From contig DATIEP010000049.1 in assembly GCA_035455745.1 (NCBI GenBank), positions 105,791 through 169,790 on the forward strand: a stretch of 64,000 nucleotides of DNA, read 5' to 3'. The position numbers and the translations under genes were made by a program. Position 1 is the first letter of the stretch; each line of letters begins with the position of its first letter. Shown here one piece after another: positions 1 to 8,009 of the stretch. This DNA comes from JADGGM01 sp027307005. GTDB lineage: Bacteria; Gemmatimonadota; Gemmatimonadetes; Gemmatimonadales; Gemmatimonadaceae. Under the pieces are notes generated by a model. That model worked only from the letters and a program-made list of their open reading frames with translations. It did no database searches and had not been told where the DNA came from.

Positions 1-920
1 CTGAATTGGAAGGCGTTGCCGGGATCGAGGTCGATGATTTCCATGTCGGCATCGACCATGTAGAGCTTGCCGAAATGGAGCGTCCCGCCGCGGAAGTACA
101 TGTAATTGCGCGCGGGCTCGGGCGGGTGGAGCGCGAGATTGGCCGGCGGCGCCGAATCGCCGAAGACCTGGACGACCTCGTTAGGCTCGATGCGGACGGC
201 GGTGACGTGTCCCTCGATCGCGGGCGGCGGCAGGATCTGCAGCGGGTCCAGCAGCAGGTCGTTGCCCTGTGCGCTCACGCCGTGGGCGTGCTGCAGATCG
301 AGCAGCTTCTGCAAGGTGATGCCTAACGCCTTCATGAGCCCGCGGCCGTTGACGGAAAAGATCTTGATCGCTACGGGGTGAATGCGGATCAATCCTTCCG
401 GCGTCATCGACATCACGGCCGTGATGCGAAACGGGATGTCGACTACTTTGTGCAGCGTGCCCTCCTGTACCAGCTTGCCGCTGTCGGTCGAGAACTTGAG
501 GTGGCGCAACGGTGCGCCGCGGTACGCAAAGACCCACCCGTTCATGAGGCTGTCGAGGCTTTCCATGCTCAGTCCGACTTCGGCCGATGCGATGTCGATC
601 ACGAACGAGGTCTTGTCGTCGAACGCGATGGGCGAGCTTCGCTGTTTGCTGCGCAGCGCGCCGCGCAGCCTCGTGATGTCGAGGCTGATGCCGTGGCCGA
701 TCTGGAAATCGACGTTGCGAAATTGCGCTTGCGTCCCTGCGTCGGGCGTCTCGTCGGCGACGGCCGGCGGCGTTACGTTAGGCATGGTGTCGGCGCGCAC
801 GGCGCCGGCCGCGCCGGCGGCGCCGGGTGCCGCACGGCCGAGTGCGAGCGCGACCGCCGCGGTGGCGGCCAGCGCGAGCACGAACCATCGACGATGTCGA
901 TCCGGCGACGAGGACCCCAT
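1..920 (-). CDS. Secreted protein of unknown function, 3' end outside the window
   Basis: The minus frame is open from an ATG at 920-918 to the window edge, at least 306 residues, with no stop. The N-terminus is a basic start followed by an Ala/Leu-rich hydrophobic stretch (about residues 12-32), so it is probably exported or membrane-anchored. The mature part is a mix of beta-type segments and includes 'KALGITLQKLLDLQHAHGV'. A basal similarity to LmeA/DUF2993-type phospholipid-binding proteins is conceivable, but I cannot demonstrate it. Steady codon use and two in-frame GTTAGGC words match neighbouring genes. The frame is long, clean and begins with a signal sequence, which makes it preferable to the competing plus-strand frames. 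Confidence 0.7.
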   Translation of the reverse strand, partial: MGSSSPDRHRRWFVLALAATAAVALALGRAAPGAAGAAGAVRADTMPNVTPPAVADETPDAGTQAQFRNVDFQIGHGISLDITRLRGALRSKQRSSPIAFDDKTSFVIDIASAEVGLSMESLDSLMNGWVFAYRGAPLRHLKFSTDSGKLVQEGTLHKVVDIPFRITAVMSMTPEGLIRIHPVAIKIFSVNGRGLMKALGITLQKLLDLQHAHGVSAQGNDLLLDPLQILPPPAIEGHVTAVRIEPNEVVQVFGDSAPPANLALHPPEPARNYMYFRGGTLHFGKLYMVDADMEIIDLDPGNAFQF

Positions 921-1011
921 GTGTAGAGCCAACGGCAAGCACCGCGCCGCAGCACCAACGGTCGGACGCGCGCGCCGCAGCGTGGAACGGAGATTGATTC
1001 GGTTGCGCGGC

Positions 1012-1338
1012 ATGCCGCGCGCACGACGCAAGCGCTCACCATCGAATCATCGACGCCCACCCGCGAATCGACGCTGGTCGGGCTACGTCACCAAGCACAG
1101 CAATGCGCTCGATCTGGATCGCAGCGTGTTCACGTGGAAGGATCCACATCGCATCGCGCGATCGCTCAAACGCTCGGCCGATCGGAGCAATCGGCGCAAA
1201 AGCGATCCGTACCGATCGGCCATGTCGATGCTGACGTTCTACATCAATCGGGCGGGCACGAATCTCGGAGCGCGCCAGAAGGGTGTGCTCGAACGGGCGA
1301 AGACCGAGCTGCGCAGGTTGTACAAGCGACCGGCATAG
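1012..1338 (+). CDS. DUF3175 family protein
   Basis: This 108-residue basic protein has a variable Arg-rich N-terminus (residues 1-22). It then carries the DUF3175 signature: 'RWSGYVTKHSNALDL', 'VFTWKDPHRIARSLKRSA' and 'RKSDPYRSAMSMLTFYINRAG', ending in a Lys/Arg-rich helix. The family is small, widespread in soil bacteria and has no established function; its charge suggests nucleic-acid or anionic-partner contact, which is inference. The frame stays open upstream to 382, but that part lies antisense to the secreted protein gene. The start at 1012 is chosen because homology begins just after it. Confidence 0.8.
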   Translation: MPRARRKRSPSNHRRPPANRRWSGYVTKHSNALDLDRSVFTWKDPHRIARSLKRSADRSNRRKSDPYRSAMSMLTFYINRAGTNLGARQKGVLERAKTELRRLYKRPA

Positions 1339-1399
1339 GGCGGCCCCGGCGTCGCCGAATTGCGCGCGAAGCCGGTCGCGACCGGCCGCGACGCGACGC

Positions 1400-2077
1400 C
1401 TAACCGCCGGACTGCCCCTCGACGCGCACGCCCTTGATCGGTTGCGATGGGAGCGAGAATGCGGCGCCGTTGAACGCGCCGCCGGCCGATGCCGTCGTCG
1501 TCTCGAGCTGACAGGAGATGCCCGGTGGCACGGTGATGTCCGACGGCAGGCGATCGAGCAGCGAGGCGCATGCTCCGTTAGGCGGCTGCGCGGTCGCCGA
1601 ACCGCTGGCGCCGGCGGCTCCCGCCACGACCGATCCGACCGACACCACGAGCCCGCTCGCCTGGTGAAAAATCTGCAGCGTCACGAGTGTGTCGGCATCG
1701 TCGCCGCGCCAGCCGATGATCGTGAACGCCGAGTCCGCGGGATTCCCCTCGATGTCATCGGTTACCTCGAACGCGGCGACACTCGAGTACGTGACCGTCT
1801 GCCCATTCGTCGTCAGCTGGACGTCGTGCACGGGTGCGCCGAGCGCGAGCAGCGTGATCGCGCCGGCGAGCTGCGTGCGGCGCTCTGACTCGCTGTCGGG
1901 GCTCGAAGATGCGCGGAGCGAATCGAAGTGCGCCATGAGCGCGATGTTCTGATTCTGCTGCGGCGCCGTGGAATCGCTCGAGCACGCTGCGGCGAGCGCA
2001 ACGCACACGACACTCGCAACGAGCGGCCGGATTGAAACGCGATGCGCAAACAGCGACCGAAAATCCCGAATCAACAT
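1400..2077 (-). CDS. Secreted lipoprotein, member of a three-paralogue family
   Basis: 225 residues. The start at 2077 gives a typical lipoprotein signal: 'MLIRDF' charged start, hydrophobic core, then 'ALAAACSSDSTAP' with the lipobox cysteine. The mature protein has a helix with 'HFDSLRAS', a segment 'LALGAPVHDVQLTTNGQTVTY', and a C-terminal domain with two cysteines about 20 residues apart followed by 'SLPSQPIKGVRVEG'. The proteins at 53982-54638 and 54902-55564 share this architecture. The role is unknown. The stop codon TAG lies inside a GCCTAAC word. The frame extends upstream to 2236, but the lipobox spacing excludes that start. Confidence 0.8.
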   Translation of the reverse strand: MLIRDFRSLFAHRVSIRPLVASVVCVALAAACSSDSTAPQQNQNIALMAHFDSLRASSSPDSESERRTQLAGAITLLALGAPVHDVQLTTNGQTVTYSSVAAFEVTDDIEGNPADSAFTIIGWRGDDADTLVTLQIFHQASGLVVSVGSVVAGAAGASGSATAQPPNGACASLLDRLPSDITVPPGISCQLETTTASAGGAFNGAAFSLPSQPIKGVRVEGQSGG

Positions 2078-2237
2078 GGGCACGTCTCGTGTGGCGGAGT
2101 CCAGGAGCTCGCAGTTGCTCTCGTATCGAGCGGCATACCCCGCCCTCGCCGCCCGGTTCCGTGCGTCGGGCGCCCGACCGGGGCCGGACGCGCGAGGCGC
2201 TGCGCCGCGGGCGCGACGGCCTCGCGTTAGGCGCACG

Positions 2238-3200
2238 TCACGACGGCACCCCGCCCTCGAGGATCGTGATCAGCTTGGCCAGATCGAGGCTGCCGCCCGA
2301 TACCACACATACGACGTGGTCGCCCGCGGCCTGTCCGGTCATCGCCGCCGCCACGGAGGTCGCGCCCGCGCCCTCGGCAATCACGTGCGCGCGTTCGGCG
2401 AGAAAGCGCACTGCCCGCGCCACGTCGTCGACCGAGCTGACGAGACTGCCGCCTAACACGGTGCTCGCCAGCGGCCACATCTCCTCGAGCAGGCTCCCCA
2501 TGCCGATGCCGTCCACGAAGCTCGGAGTCCGGGTCACGGTGGACGGTTTCCCGGCGCGCAGCGACGCCCAGAGCGGCGCGGCGGTCGCGACCTCGCAGGC
2601 GAACACGCGCGCCGTCGACCCGCGCGCGCGCAGACCGAGCGCAATGCCGCACGACAGACCGCCGCCGCCGAACGGCACCAGCACCGTGTCCGTGTCCGGC
2701 GCATCGTCGAGAATCTCGGCGGCGATGGTCGCGTTGCCGGCGATCACGTCGGGGTCGGACACGGGGTGCACGAACAGTCCGTCCATGCCCGGATAGGTGC
2801 GTTCGACCATCACCTGCCACCAGCGATCGAGCGACACGCGAACGATCGTGGCGCCCAACCGCTCGACGGCCGAGATCTTGGCGGCCGGCGCGTGCTCGGG
2901 CACGATCACCGTACATGGTACGCCTACGGCACGCGCACACCAGGCGACGCCCTGCGCCATGTTGCCCGCGCTGGCGGTGTACACGCCGTGCGCCAATCGG
3001 TCCCGCGAGGCGGCCGTGATGGCGGAGCCCGCGCCGCGAATCTTGAACGAGCCAACGGGCTGCAGCGTCTCGAGCTTGAGGCGGATCGGACGCGTTCGGT
3101 TCGGCAGCTCGAGCGGCACGAGCGGCGTGCGCACGGCAATCCCGCGCAGGCGGCCGCGCGCGGCCTCGATCGCGTCGGCTGAAGCAGCCAGGGGCATCAA
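2238..3200 (-). CDS. PLP-dependent fold-type II dehydratase (threonine/serine dehydratase-like)
   Basis: 320 residues, the usual length for catalytic-domain-only serine/threonine dehydratases and related deaminases. 'GSFKIRGA' carries the Schiff-base lysine K53. 'SAGN' at 77-80 is the substrate loop, the glycine-rich phosphate-binding loop 'GGGG' sits at 178-181, and 'SGGS' at 301-304 would contact the cofactor. There is no ACT domain, so feedback control by isoleucine is unlikely. It probably releases ammonia from hydroxy-amino acids in the cytoplasm; the exact substrate cannot be read from sequence. Its start overlaps the end of the upstream PEBP gene by 4 bases, so the two are translationally coupled. 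Confidence 0.85.
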   Translation of the reverse strand: MMPLAASADAIEAARGRLRGIAVRTPLVPLELPNRTRPIRLKLETLQPVGSFKIRGAGSAITAASRDRLAHGVYTASAGNMAQGVAWCARAVGVPCTVIVPEHAPAAKISAVERLGATIVRVSLDRWWQVMVERTYPGMDGLFVHPVSDPDVIAGNATIAAEILDDAPDTDTVLVPFGGGGLSCGIALGLRARGSTARVFACEVATAAPLWASLRAGKPSTVTRTPSFVDGIGMGSLLEEMWPLASTVLGGSLVSSVDDVARAVRFLAERAHVIAEGAGATSVAAAMTGQAAGDHVVCVVSGGSLDLAKLITILEGGVPS

Positions 3201-3820
3201 TGCGACGCGCCCGGCGCGACCTGGCCCAGGCCGATCACTTCCCCGCTCGCCAGCACGTGTCCCTTCATCGCGCCGGTGAGCGCTGCGTAGTTGGCCAGCG
3301 CGGCGTCCGGGAGCGTCCGGTCTAACGCAAAGACCTGGAAATGGTACCGGTGCTTGGGTCCGGCCGGCGTGTGCGGGCCCATGTACGGCTGGTCGGTTCC
3401 GCGAATGTTCGGTCCGTACGTCGCGCCCGCGGGCGGTGCTTTCATTCCCGGCGCCAGGCTCGTGACGGACGGCGGGATGTTCACCATGCTCCAGTGGAAG
3501 AGCGGCGCGCCGTCATGCATGGCGTCGCCATCCTGCATGATGATCGCGTACGACTTGGTCCTCGCCGGCCCGGCGCTCCACGAGAGTCCGGGAAAGACGT
3601 TGCCCTTGTACTGCGTGTTCTCGAACGGGATATCGCCGCCGGGCGCAAAGGCCGGCGTGTGCACGGTGAGCTTCGCGCCGCTGTTTGCCGGGAGATTGGC
3701 GAGTGCGAGTTGCGACGCGCCCGGTTCGCTTGCGGTAGGCGCGCCCTGCGCGCACAGCGGGGCAGCGACGCTCACGACAAGCAGCGATGCCAACACGGCG
3801 GCAAACGCACGTGCGATCAT
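3197..3820 (-). CDS. YbhB/YbcL-like phosphatidylethanolamine-binding (PEBP) family protein
   Basis: 207 residues with a signal peptide ending near 'APLCAQG' (about residue 25), so the protein is periplasmic or secreted. The two PEBP signatures are present: 'MQDGDAMHDGAPLFHW' (95-110), equivalent to the DPDAP region, and 'GPHTPAGPKHRYHF' (148-161), forming the anion-binding pocket. The bacterial family is related to eukaryotic Raf kinase inhibitor protein, but its bacterial ligands are mostly unknown. It lies in a minus-strand run with the cyclophilin upstream and the dehydratase downstream (4-base overlap). Confidence 0.85.
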   Translation of the reverse strand: MIARAFAAVLASLLVVSVAAPLCAQGAPTASEPGASQLALANLPANSGAKLTVHTPAFAPGGDIPFENTQYKGNVFPGLSWSAGPARTKSYAIIMQDGDAMHDGAPLFHWSMVNIPPSVTSLAPGMKAPPAGATYGPNIRGTDQPYMGPHTPAGPKHRYHFQVFALDRTLPDAALANYAALTGAMKGHVLASGEVIGLGQVAPGASH

Positions 3821-3861
3821 GGTCCTGTCCTGGTCAAAGGTCGCGGATGATGCCTAACGCT

Positions 3862-4446
3862 CTACTTCGGCGCGACACCGTAGCGGCCGATGGCGTCGGC
3901 CGTCATGGTGATCACATCGATGTGCAGCGGAATGGGCGTGAGCGGTTTGTTCGTCGAGTCGGTGGGCTGGCTCACGATGGCCTCGACCACATCCATTCCT
4001 TTGAAGACCTGTCCGTACACCGTGTAGTGATGGTCGAGCTTGGGCAGGCCGGACTTGTTGGCCACGATGTAGAACTGGCACCCTGCGGACAACTGCTGCG
4101 GATTGTCGTCGCGGCCTGCGCCCACGGCGCCATAGACGTGTCGCAAGCTGTCACGGAACTCCGGTGCCAGCAGGTACGGCGAGTGTGAAAATCCTTCCGG
4201 CGTATCGGGACAGCCGCCCTGCGCCACGAAATTCTTGATGACGCGATTGAACGTCAGCGTGTCCCAGTAGTGCTCGCCGGCGAGCTTGATGAAGCTCGCC
4301 TTGTGGTGCGGCGTCTGGTCGTAGAGGACGAACAGAATCTCACCCAGCGGCGTCTCGATGCGGCCCACCTGATACGTCTTGTCGGCCCGCGGCGTCGCCG
4401 AGAGCAATGGCACCGCGAGGAGCAACGTGGCGAAGAGTCGGCGCAT
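3862..4446 (-). CDS. Cyclophilin-type peptidyl-prolyl cis-trans isomerase, exported
   Basis: 194 residues with a short signal peptide ('MRRLFATLLLAVPLLSATPRA'). The catalytic core is recognisable: 'FNRVIKNFVAQGG' (66-78), holding the active-site Arg and Gln, then 'SAGCQFYIV' (120-128) and 'LDHHYTVYGQVFKGMDVV'. It catalyses proline isomerisation and presumably assists folding of exported proteins. It is the first gene of the minus-strand run, 41 bases before the PEBP gene, so a promoter is expected at about 4450-4520. Confidence 0.88.
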   Translation of the reverse strand: MRRLFATLLLAVPLLSATPRADKTYQVGRIETPLGEILFVLYDQTPHHKASFIKLAGEHYWDTLTFNRVIKNFVAQGGCPDTPEGFSHSPYLLAPEFRDSLRHVYGAVGAGRDDNPQQLSAGCQFYIVANKSGLPKLDHHYTVYGQVFKGMDVVEAIVSQPTDSTNKPLTPIPLHIDVITMTADAIGRYGVAPK

Positions 4447-4519
4447 GGCTCAAACTTGACACGAGACGGCGCGGACCGACAGAGGGATCAGTCGCTAGCA
4501 CTCGCGCGGGGCCGGCGCG

Positions 4520-5455
4520 TCAGTCCACCCTGAGGGCGATCATCGGATCGAGACGCGCCGCGCGCCGGGCGGGAATCCAACACGCGAGGAGCACCATGGC
4601 CGTGAGCAGCGCGGCGGCCACGGCCATCGCGCGCGCATCGAATGCCCCCACGCCGTCGAGCTGCGCGCGCACCAGCTGCATCGCGAGTACCGACGCCGCG
4701 AGTCCCGCCACGGCGCCCGCCGCGCCTAACGCAAGGCCTTCGCCGATCACGAGCCGTGCGATCGCCCGCGGCCGGGCGCCGAGCGCGGTGCGCACGGCGA
4801 GCTCACGGCGTCGCTGCAAGACGCCCTGCGCCACGACGCCGTACAGCCCGACCGCCGCCAGCACCAGCGCCACCGAACCGAACGCGCCGATCCACATGCT
4901 CGCCAGCCGCTGGGGCTCGAGCGTCATCGCGATCACGCTCCCGAGCGGCCGCGGATCTTCGACCCGCGCCGAAGGCGCGACGCCCGCGACGATCCGGCGG
5001 ATCCGCGCCGCGGACATCGGTGTGCCGTCGCGCGTTCGAACGAGCAGCGACAGATTGGTCGGCCGCTCCTGCGCGTACGGCACGTACATCACGAGCGGCG
5101 GCTCGGCGTCGGCCAGCGACGCGTGCTTGGTGTCGGCCACTTCTCCGACGACGAGCAGCGGCGGCCGCGGCGCGCCGGAGAGGTTAGGCCAGACGAGCAG
5201 CTTGCCGATCGGTGTCCGACCCGGCCACAGCGCCTCGCCGAGGCGCCGGCTCACGATCACGACGTGCGTGGCGTGCTCGTCGTCCGCCGGCGTGAACTCC
5301 CGGCCGCGCAACAGCGGAATGCGCAGCACATCGAAGAGTGCCGGCGACACGTTGTCGATGTACGACCTGATCGGGAAATCGAAGTCGTGGCCCGCGAGCC
5401 GCTGGCGCGATGGCGCTTCGCCCGCGCGAAAGACGGCCCCGCGCGTCGACCGGAT
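4520..5455 (-). pseudogene. 3' remnant of an ADOP/MacB-like ABC permease
   Basis: Homology to the orphan-permease family begins near 5455 and covers only the last part of the usual ~900-residue protein. What remains is the second periplasmic domain ('FPIRSYIDNVSPALFDVLRIPLLRGREF', 'LGEALWPGRTPIGK') and the final FtsX membrane unit ending 'CWIPARRAARLDPMIALRVD'. The N-terminal MacB domain and first FtsX unit are missing. The frame stays open upstream to 5659, but those residues look like noncoding sequence and overlap the promoter of the divergent gene at 5580. This appears to be a 5'-deleted, probably nonfunctional copy; intact copies lie at 8010, 12190 and 31751. Confidence 0.7.
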
Positions 5456-5579
5456 GGTGTGTGGTGGCCGCCGGACCGGCGACGGCGCTCGCCCATGGTT
5501 AGGCGCCGAGGCTTTGACGCGGGATGCATCGGGCCAATATGTTCCTGCTATCTCAGATTCCTCTTCTTCGGACTCGCGC

Positions 5580-6695
5580 ATGCGCCCACTACGGTTCTTC
5601 CTCGCCCTGCCGGTACTCGTTCCTGGCGCGTCGCTTCCGGCGCAGCAGCCATCGACCACCGAGCCCTATCACGTGCTCGAGCGGGCTCGAGTGGGCGGCG
5701 ACGGCGGGTACGATTACGTCTACGCCGACGTCGCCGGCCGCCGGCTCTACATTCCGCGCGGCGGCTCGCGCGCCGAACCGGCCATGGACAGCACGCCGGC
5801 CAGGGCGGCGGTGCCGGGCCGGATCACCGTCTTCGACCTGCAGACGCTGGCTCCGTTAGGCGAGATTCCCACGAGCGGCGGCCAGGGCGTCGTCGTCGAT
5901 CCCGAGTCCGGACACGGCTTCTCGAGCAGTCCCGCGGTGACGATGTTCGACACCAAGTCGCTCACCATCATCAAGCAGATCCCGGTCGCGCCGGCCCGCC
6001 CCGACGGCATTCTGTTCGACCCGTTCAATCGGCGCGTCTACGTGTTCAGCCATCCGACGCGCAACGCCACCGTGATCGACGCCGCCAACGGGACGGTGCT
6101 CGGCACCGTCGACCTGGGCGGCACGCCGGAAGAAGCGGTGACCGACGGGCACGGCACCATCTACGACGTAATGCAGGACTCGGCCGGCAGCGTGACGGTG
6201 ATCGACGCCAGGACGATGCGCGCGACCGCGCACTATTCGTTAGGCGATCACGGCCGCTGCAACGGCCTGGCGCTCGACGACGCGCACCACGTGTTGTTCG
6301 CCGCGTGCGCGCAGTCGGGGAATCCGCCGGCCAATCCGCCGCAACCGACGATGGTGATCCTGAGCGCGACCACCGGCGCGATCCTCGACACGCTGCCGCT
6401 GGCCGGCCGGTCGGATGGCGCCGTGTTCAATCCGGCGACCGGCGAAGCGTTCAGCACCGGCGCCAACGGAACGCTGACGGTGGTCAAGGAACGGACGCCG
6501 ACGGCGTTCGCGGTCGAAGAGGACCTGCAAACGATGACCGGCGCGCGTACGATCACGCTGGACACGAAGACGAACCGCATTTTCACGATCAGCCTCGAGC
6601 GCGCTCCTCCGCCGGCGGGCGCCGCGCCGGGAAGCCGGGCGTCGTTCGGGACGCCGGTGCCGGGCTCGTTCACGATCCTCATGATCGGCCGTTAG
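5580..6695 (+). CDS. Exported YVTN-type beta-propeller protein
   Basis: 371 residues. The start at 5580 gives a signal peptide ('MRPLRFFLALPVLVPGASLPAQQ'). Repeated blade motifs follow, such as 'VFDLQTLAPLGEIPTSGGQGVVVDP', 'MFDTKSLTIIKQIPV', 'VIDAANGTVLGTVDLGGTPEEAVTDGHG' and 'VIDARTMRATAHYSLGDHGRCNGLALDD', typical of YVTN seven-bladed propellers. Such proteins act in the envelope as binding scaffolds; the ligand is unknown. The reading frame is open far upstream, but the signal peptide fixes the start. The stop codon TAG lies within GTTAGGC, and the MFS gene begins 7 bases later, so the two are likely co-transcribed. Confidence 0.85.
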   Translation: MRPLRFFLALPVLVPGASLPAQQPSTTEPYHVLERARVGGDGGYDYVYADVAGRRLYIPRGGSRAEPAMDSTPARAAVPGRITVFDLQTLAPLGEIPTSGGQGVVVDPESGHGFSSSPAVTMFDTKSLTIIKQIPVAPARPDGILFDPFNRRVYVFSHPTRNATVIDAANGTVLGTVDLGGTPEEAVTDGHGTIYDVMQDSAGSVTVIDARTMRATAHYSLGDHGRCNGLALDDAHHVLFAACAQSGNPPANPPQPTMVILSATTGAILDTLPLAGRSDGAVFNPATGEAFSTGANGTLTVVKERTPTAFAVEEDLQTMTGARTITLDTKTNRIFTISLERAPPPAGAAPGSRASFGTPVPGSFTILMIGR

Positions 6696-6702
6696 GCGCG
6701 CG

Positions 6703-7917
6703 GTGCGCGAGACGGCGTCGGACGCGCCGCGCTCCCGGTACGCCGCGCTAGCCGCGTCGGCGTTCGCGTTCGTCGTGGTGATGGGCATCGTCAATCTGTT
6801 CGCCGACATCACGTACGAAGGCGGCGGCAGCATCAACGGCCCGTTCATGGGTGCGTTAGGCGCCGGCGCCGCCGCCATCAGCATCGTCGCCGGGCTCGGG
6901 GAGTTCCTCGGGTACAGCCTGCGCGCCGTGTCCGGTTGGGCGGCGGACCGGACCGGCAAGTACTGGGCGCTCACGTTCGTCGGCTACGGCATCAACCTGT
7001 TCGCCGTGCCGGCCATGGCGTTTGCCGGCAACTGGGAAGTCGCGGGCGCGCTCATCCTGACGGAGCGCATCGGCCGAGCGATCCGCAAGCCGACCGTCGG
7101 CGCGATGCTGTCGTACTCCACCGGCGCGCTGGGCCGCGGGTGGGTGTACGGGCTCAACTCGGCGCTCGACGAAACCGGGGCCACGATCGGACCGATCATT
7201 CTCGCGATCGCGCTGTCGCGCGGACTCGGGTATCGCCACGGCTACGCCCTGCTCTTCATCTCGGCCGCCTGCGCGATCGCCGCGTTGGTGGTGGCGCGCG
7301 TCATTTTCCCGGTGCCATCGCGGCTCGAGACCGACAGCGACCGGCGGGCGGCGCCGGCAGGCTTCACGCCGTCGTTCTGGCTGTTCATGTTGGCCGCGGG
7401 ATGCTTCGGCGCCGGCCTCATGAGCTTCGAGTTTATCTCGTTCCATCTGGCGAGCCGGCACGTGGTGTCGCTCGGCTGGATCCCGCTCTTCCTGGCTATC
7501 TCGACCGGCGTGGGCGTGTTCGTCAACCTTGCGTTAGGCAAGCTGTACGATCGCGCCGGCCTGCGCGTCGTGCTCGTGGCGGTGTTCGTGAGCTCCCTGT
7601 TTTCGCCGCTCGTGTTCCTGGGCGGTTTCGGCGCCGCGCTCGTCGGCCTCGTGCTCTGGGGTGTCGGCTACGCGACGCAGGACACGCTGCTCAAAGCCGT
7701 GCTCGCCGGCATGCTGCCCGAGGGAAAACGCAATCTCGCGTTCGGGTTGTTCTACACCGGATACGGCGCCGGATGGCTGATCGGCAGCATCGTGACCGGG
7801 CTATTGTATCGCAGCTCGATCCCCGCCGTCATCGTGTTCGCGATGGCAGTGCAGCTCGTGTCGATTCCAATTTTTATCCAGGCGGACAAAAGGCGGAGAC
7901 TGCCGGACACTGCCTGA
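6703..7917 (+). CDS. MFS transporter
   Basis: 404 residues with a GTG start. About 12 hydrophobic segments are visible, with the cytoplasmic loop motif 'SGWAADRTGKYWALTFVGYGINLFAVP' between TM2 and TM3 and a central loop near residue 210 ('SRLETDSDRRAAPAGF'). The family carries small molecules across the inner membrane, usually by proton coupling; substrate and direction cannot be assigned. It directly follows the beta-propeller gene. Its last ~9 codons run into a large inverted repeat that is likely the transcription terminator. Confidence 0.85.
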   Translation: MRETASDAPRSRYAALAASAFAFVVVMGIVNLFADITYEGGGSINGPFMGALGAGAAAISIVAGLGEFLGYSLRAVSGWAADRTGKYWALTFVGYGINLFAVPAMAFAGNWEVAGALILTERIGRAIRKPTVGAMLSYSTGALGRGWVYGLNSALDETGATIGPIILAIALSRGLGYRHGYALLFISAACAIAALVVARVIFPVPSRLETDSDRRAAPAGFTPSFWLFMLAAGCFGAGLMSFEFISFHLASRHVVSLGWIPLFLAISTGVGVFVNLALGKLYDRAGLRVVLVAVFVSSLFSPLVFLGGFGAALVGLVLWGVGYATQDTLLKAVLAGMLPEGKRNLAFGLFYTGYGAGWLIGSIVTGLLYRSSIPAVIVFAMAVQLVSIPIFIQADKRRRLPDTA

Positions 7918-7972
7918 CACGGTGCGCGTTTGTCCGGCAGTGTCCGGCAGTATCATAGCTTGCTCCGCCTTT
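7889..7972. terminator. Large nested inverted repeat between convergent genes
   Basis: A perfect 15-bp stem (CTGCCGGACACTGCC at 7900-7914 against 7936-7950) sits inside a further 10-bp outer stem (AAAGGCGGAG at 7889-7898 against CTCCGCCTTT at 7963-7972). T-rich stretches follow on both sides. It separates the plus-strand MFS gene from the minus-strand permease gene ending at 8010, so it most likely ends transcription from both directions. The left arm overlaps the last codons of the MFS gene. A degenerate third copy of the 'TTTTGTCCG' tract follows at about 7975-8010. Confidence 0.7.
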
Positions 7973-8009
7973 CGCTTTTGTCCGTTAGTGTCAGAGCTTG
8001 GTCCGTCTT

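Noticed and set aside
382..1011. Upstream in-frame extension of the DUF3175 gene
   Set aside because: It lies antisense to the secreted protein gene; homology begins just after the ATG at 1012.
4407..5579. Upstream in-frame extension of the beta-propeller gene
   Set aside because: It is antisense to the permease remnant and lacks a protein-like composition; the signal peptide at 5580 fixes the start.
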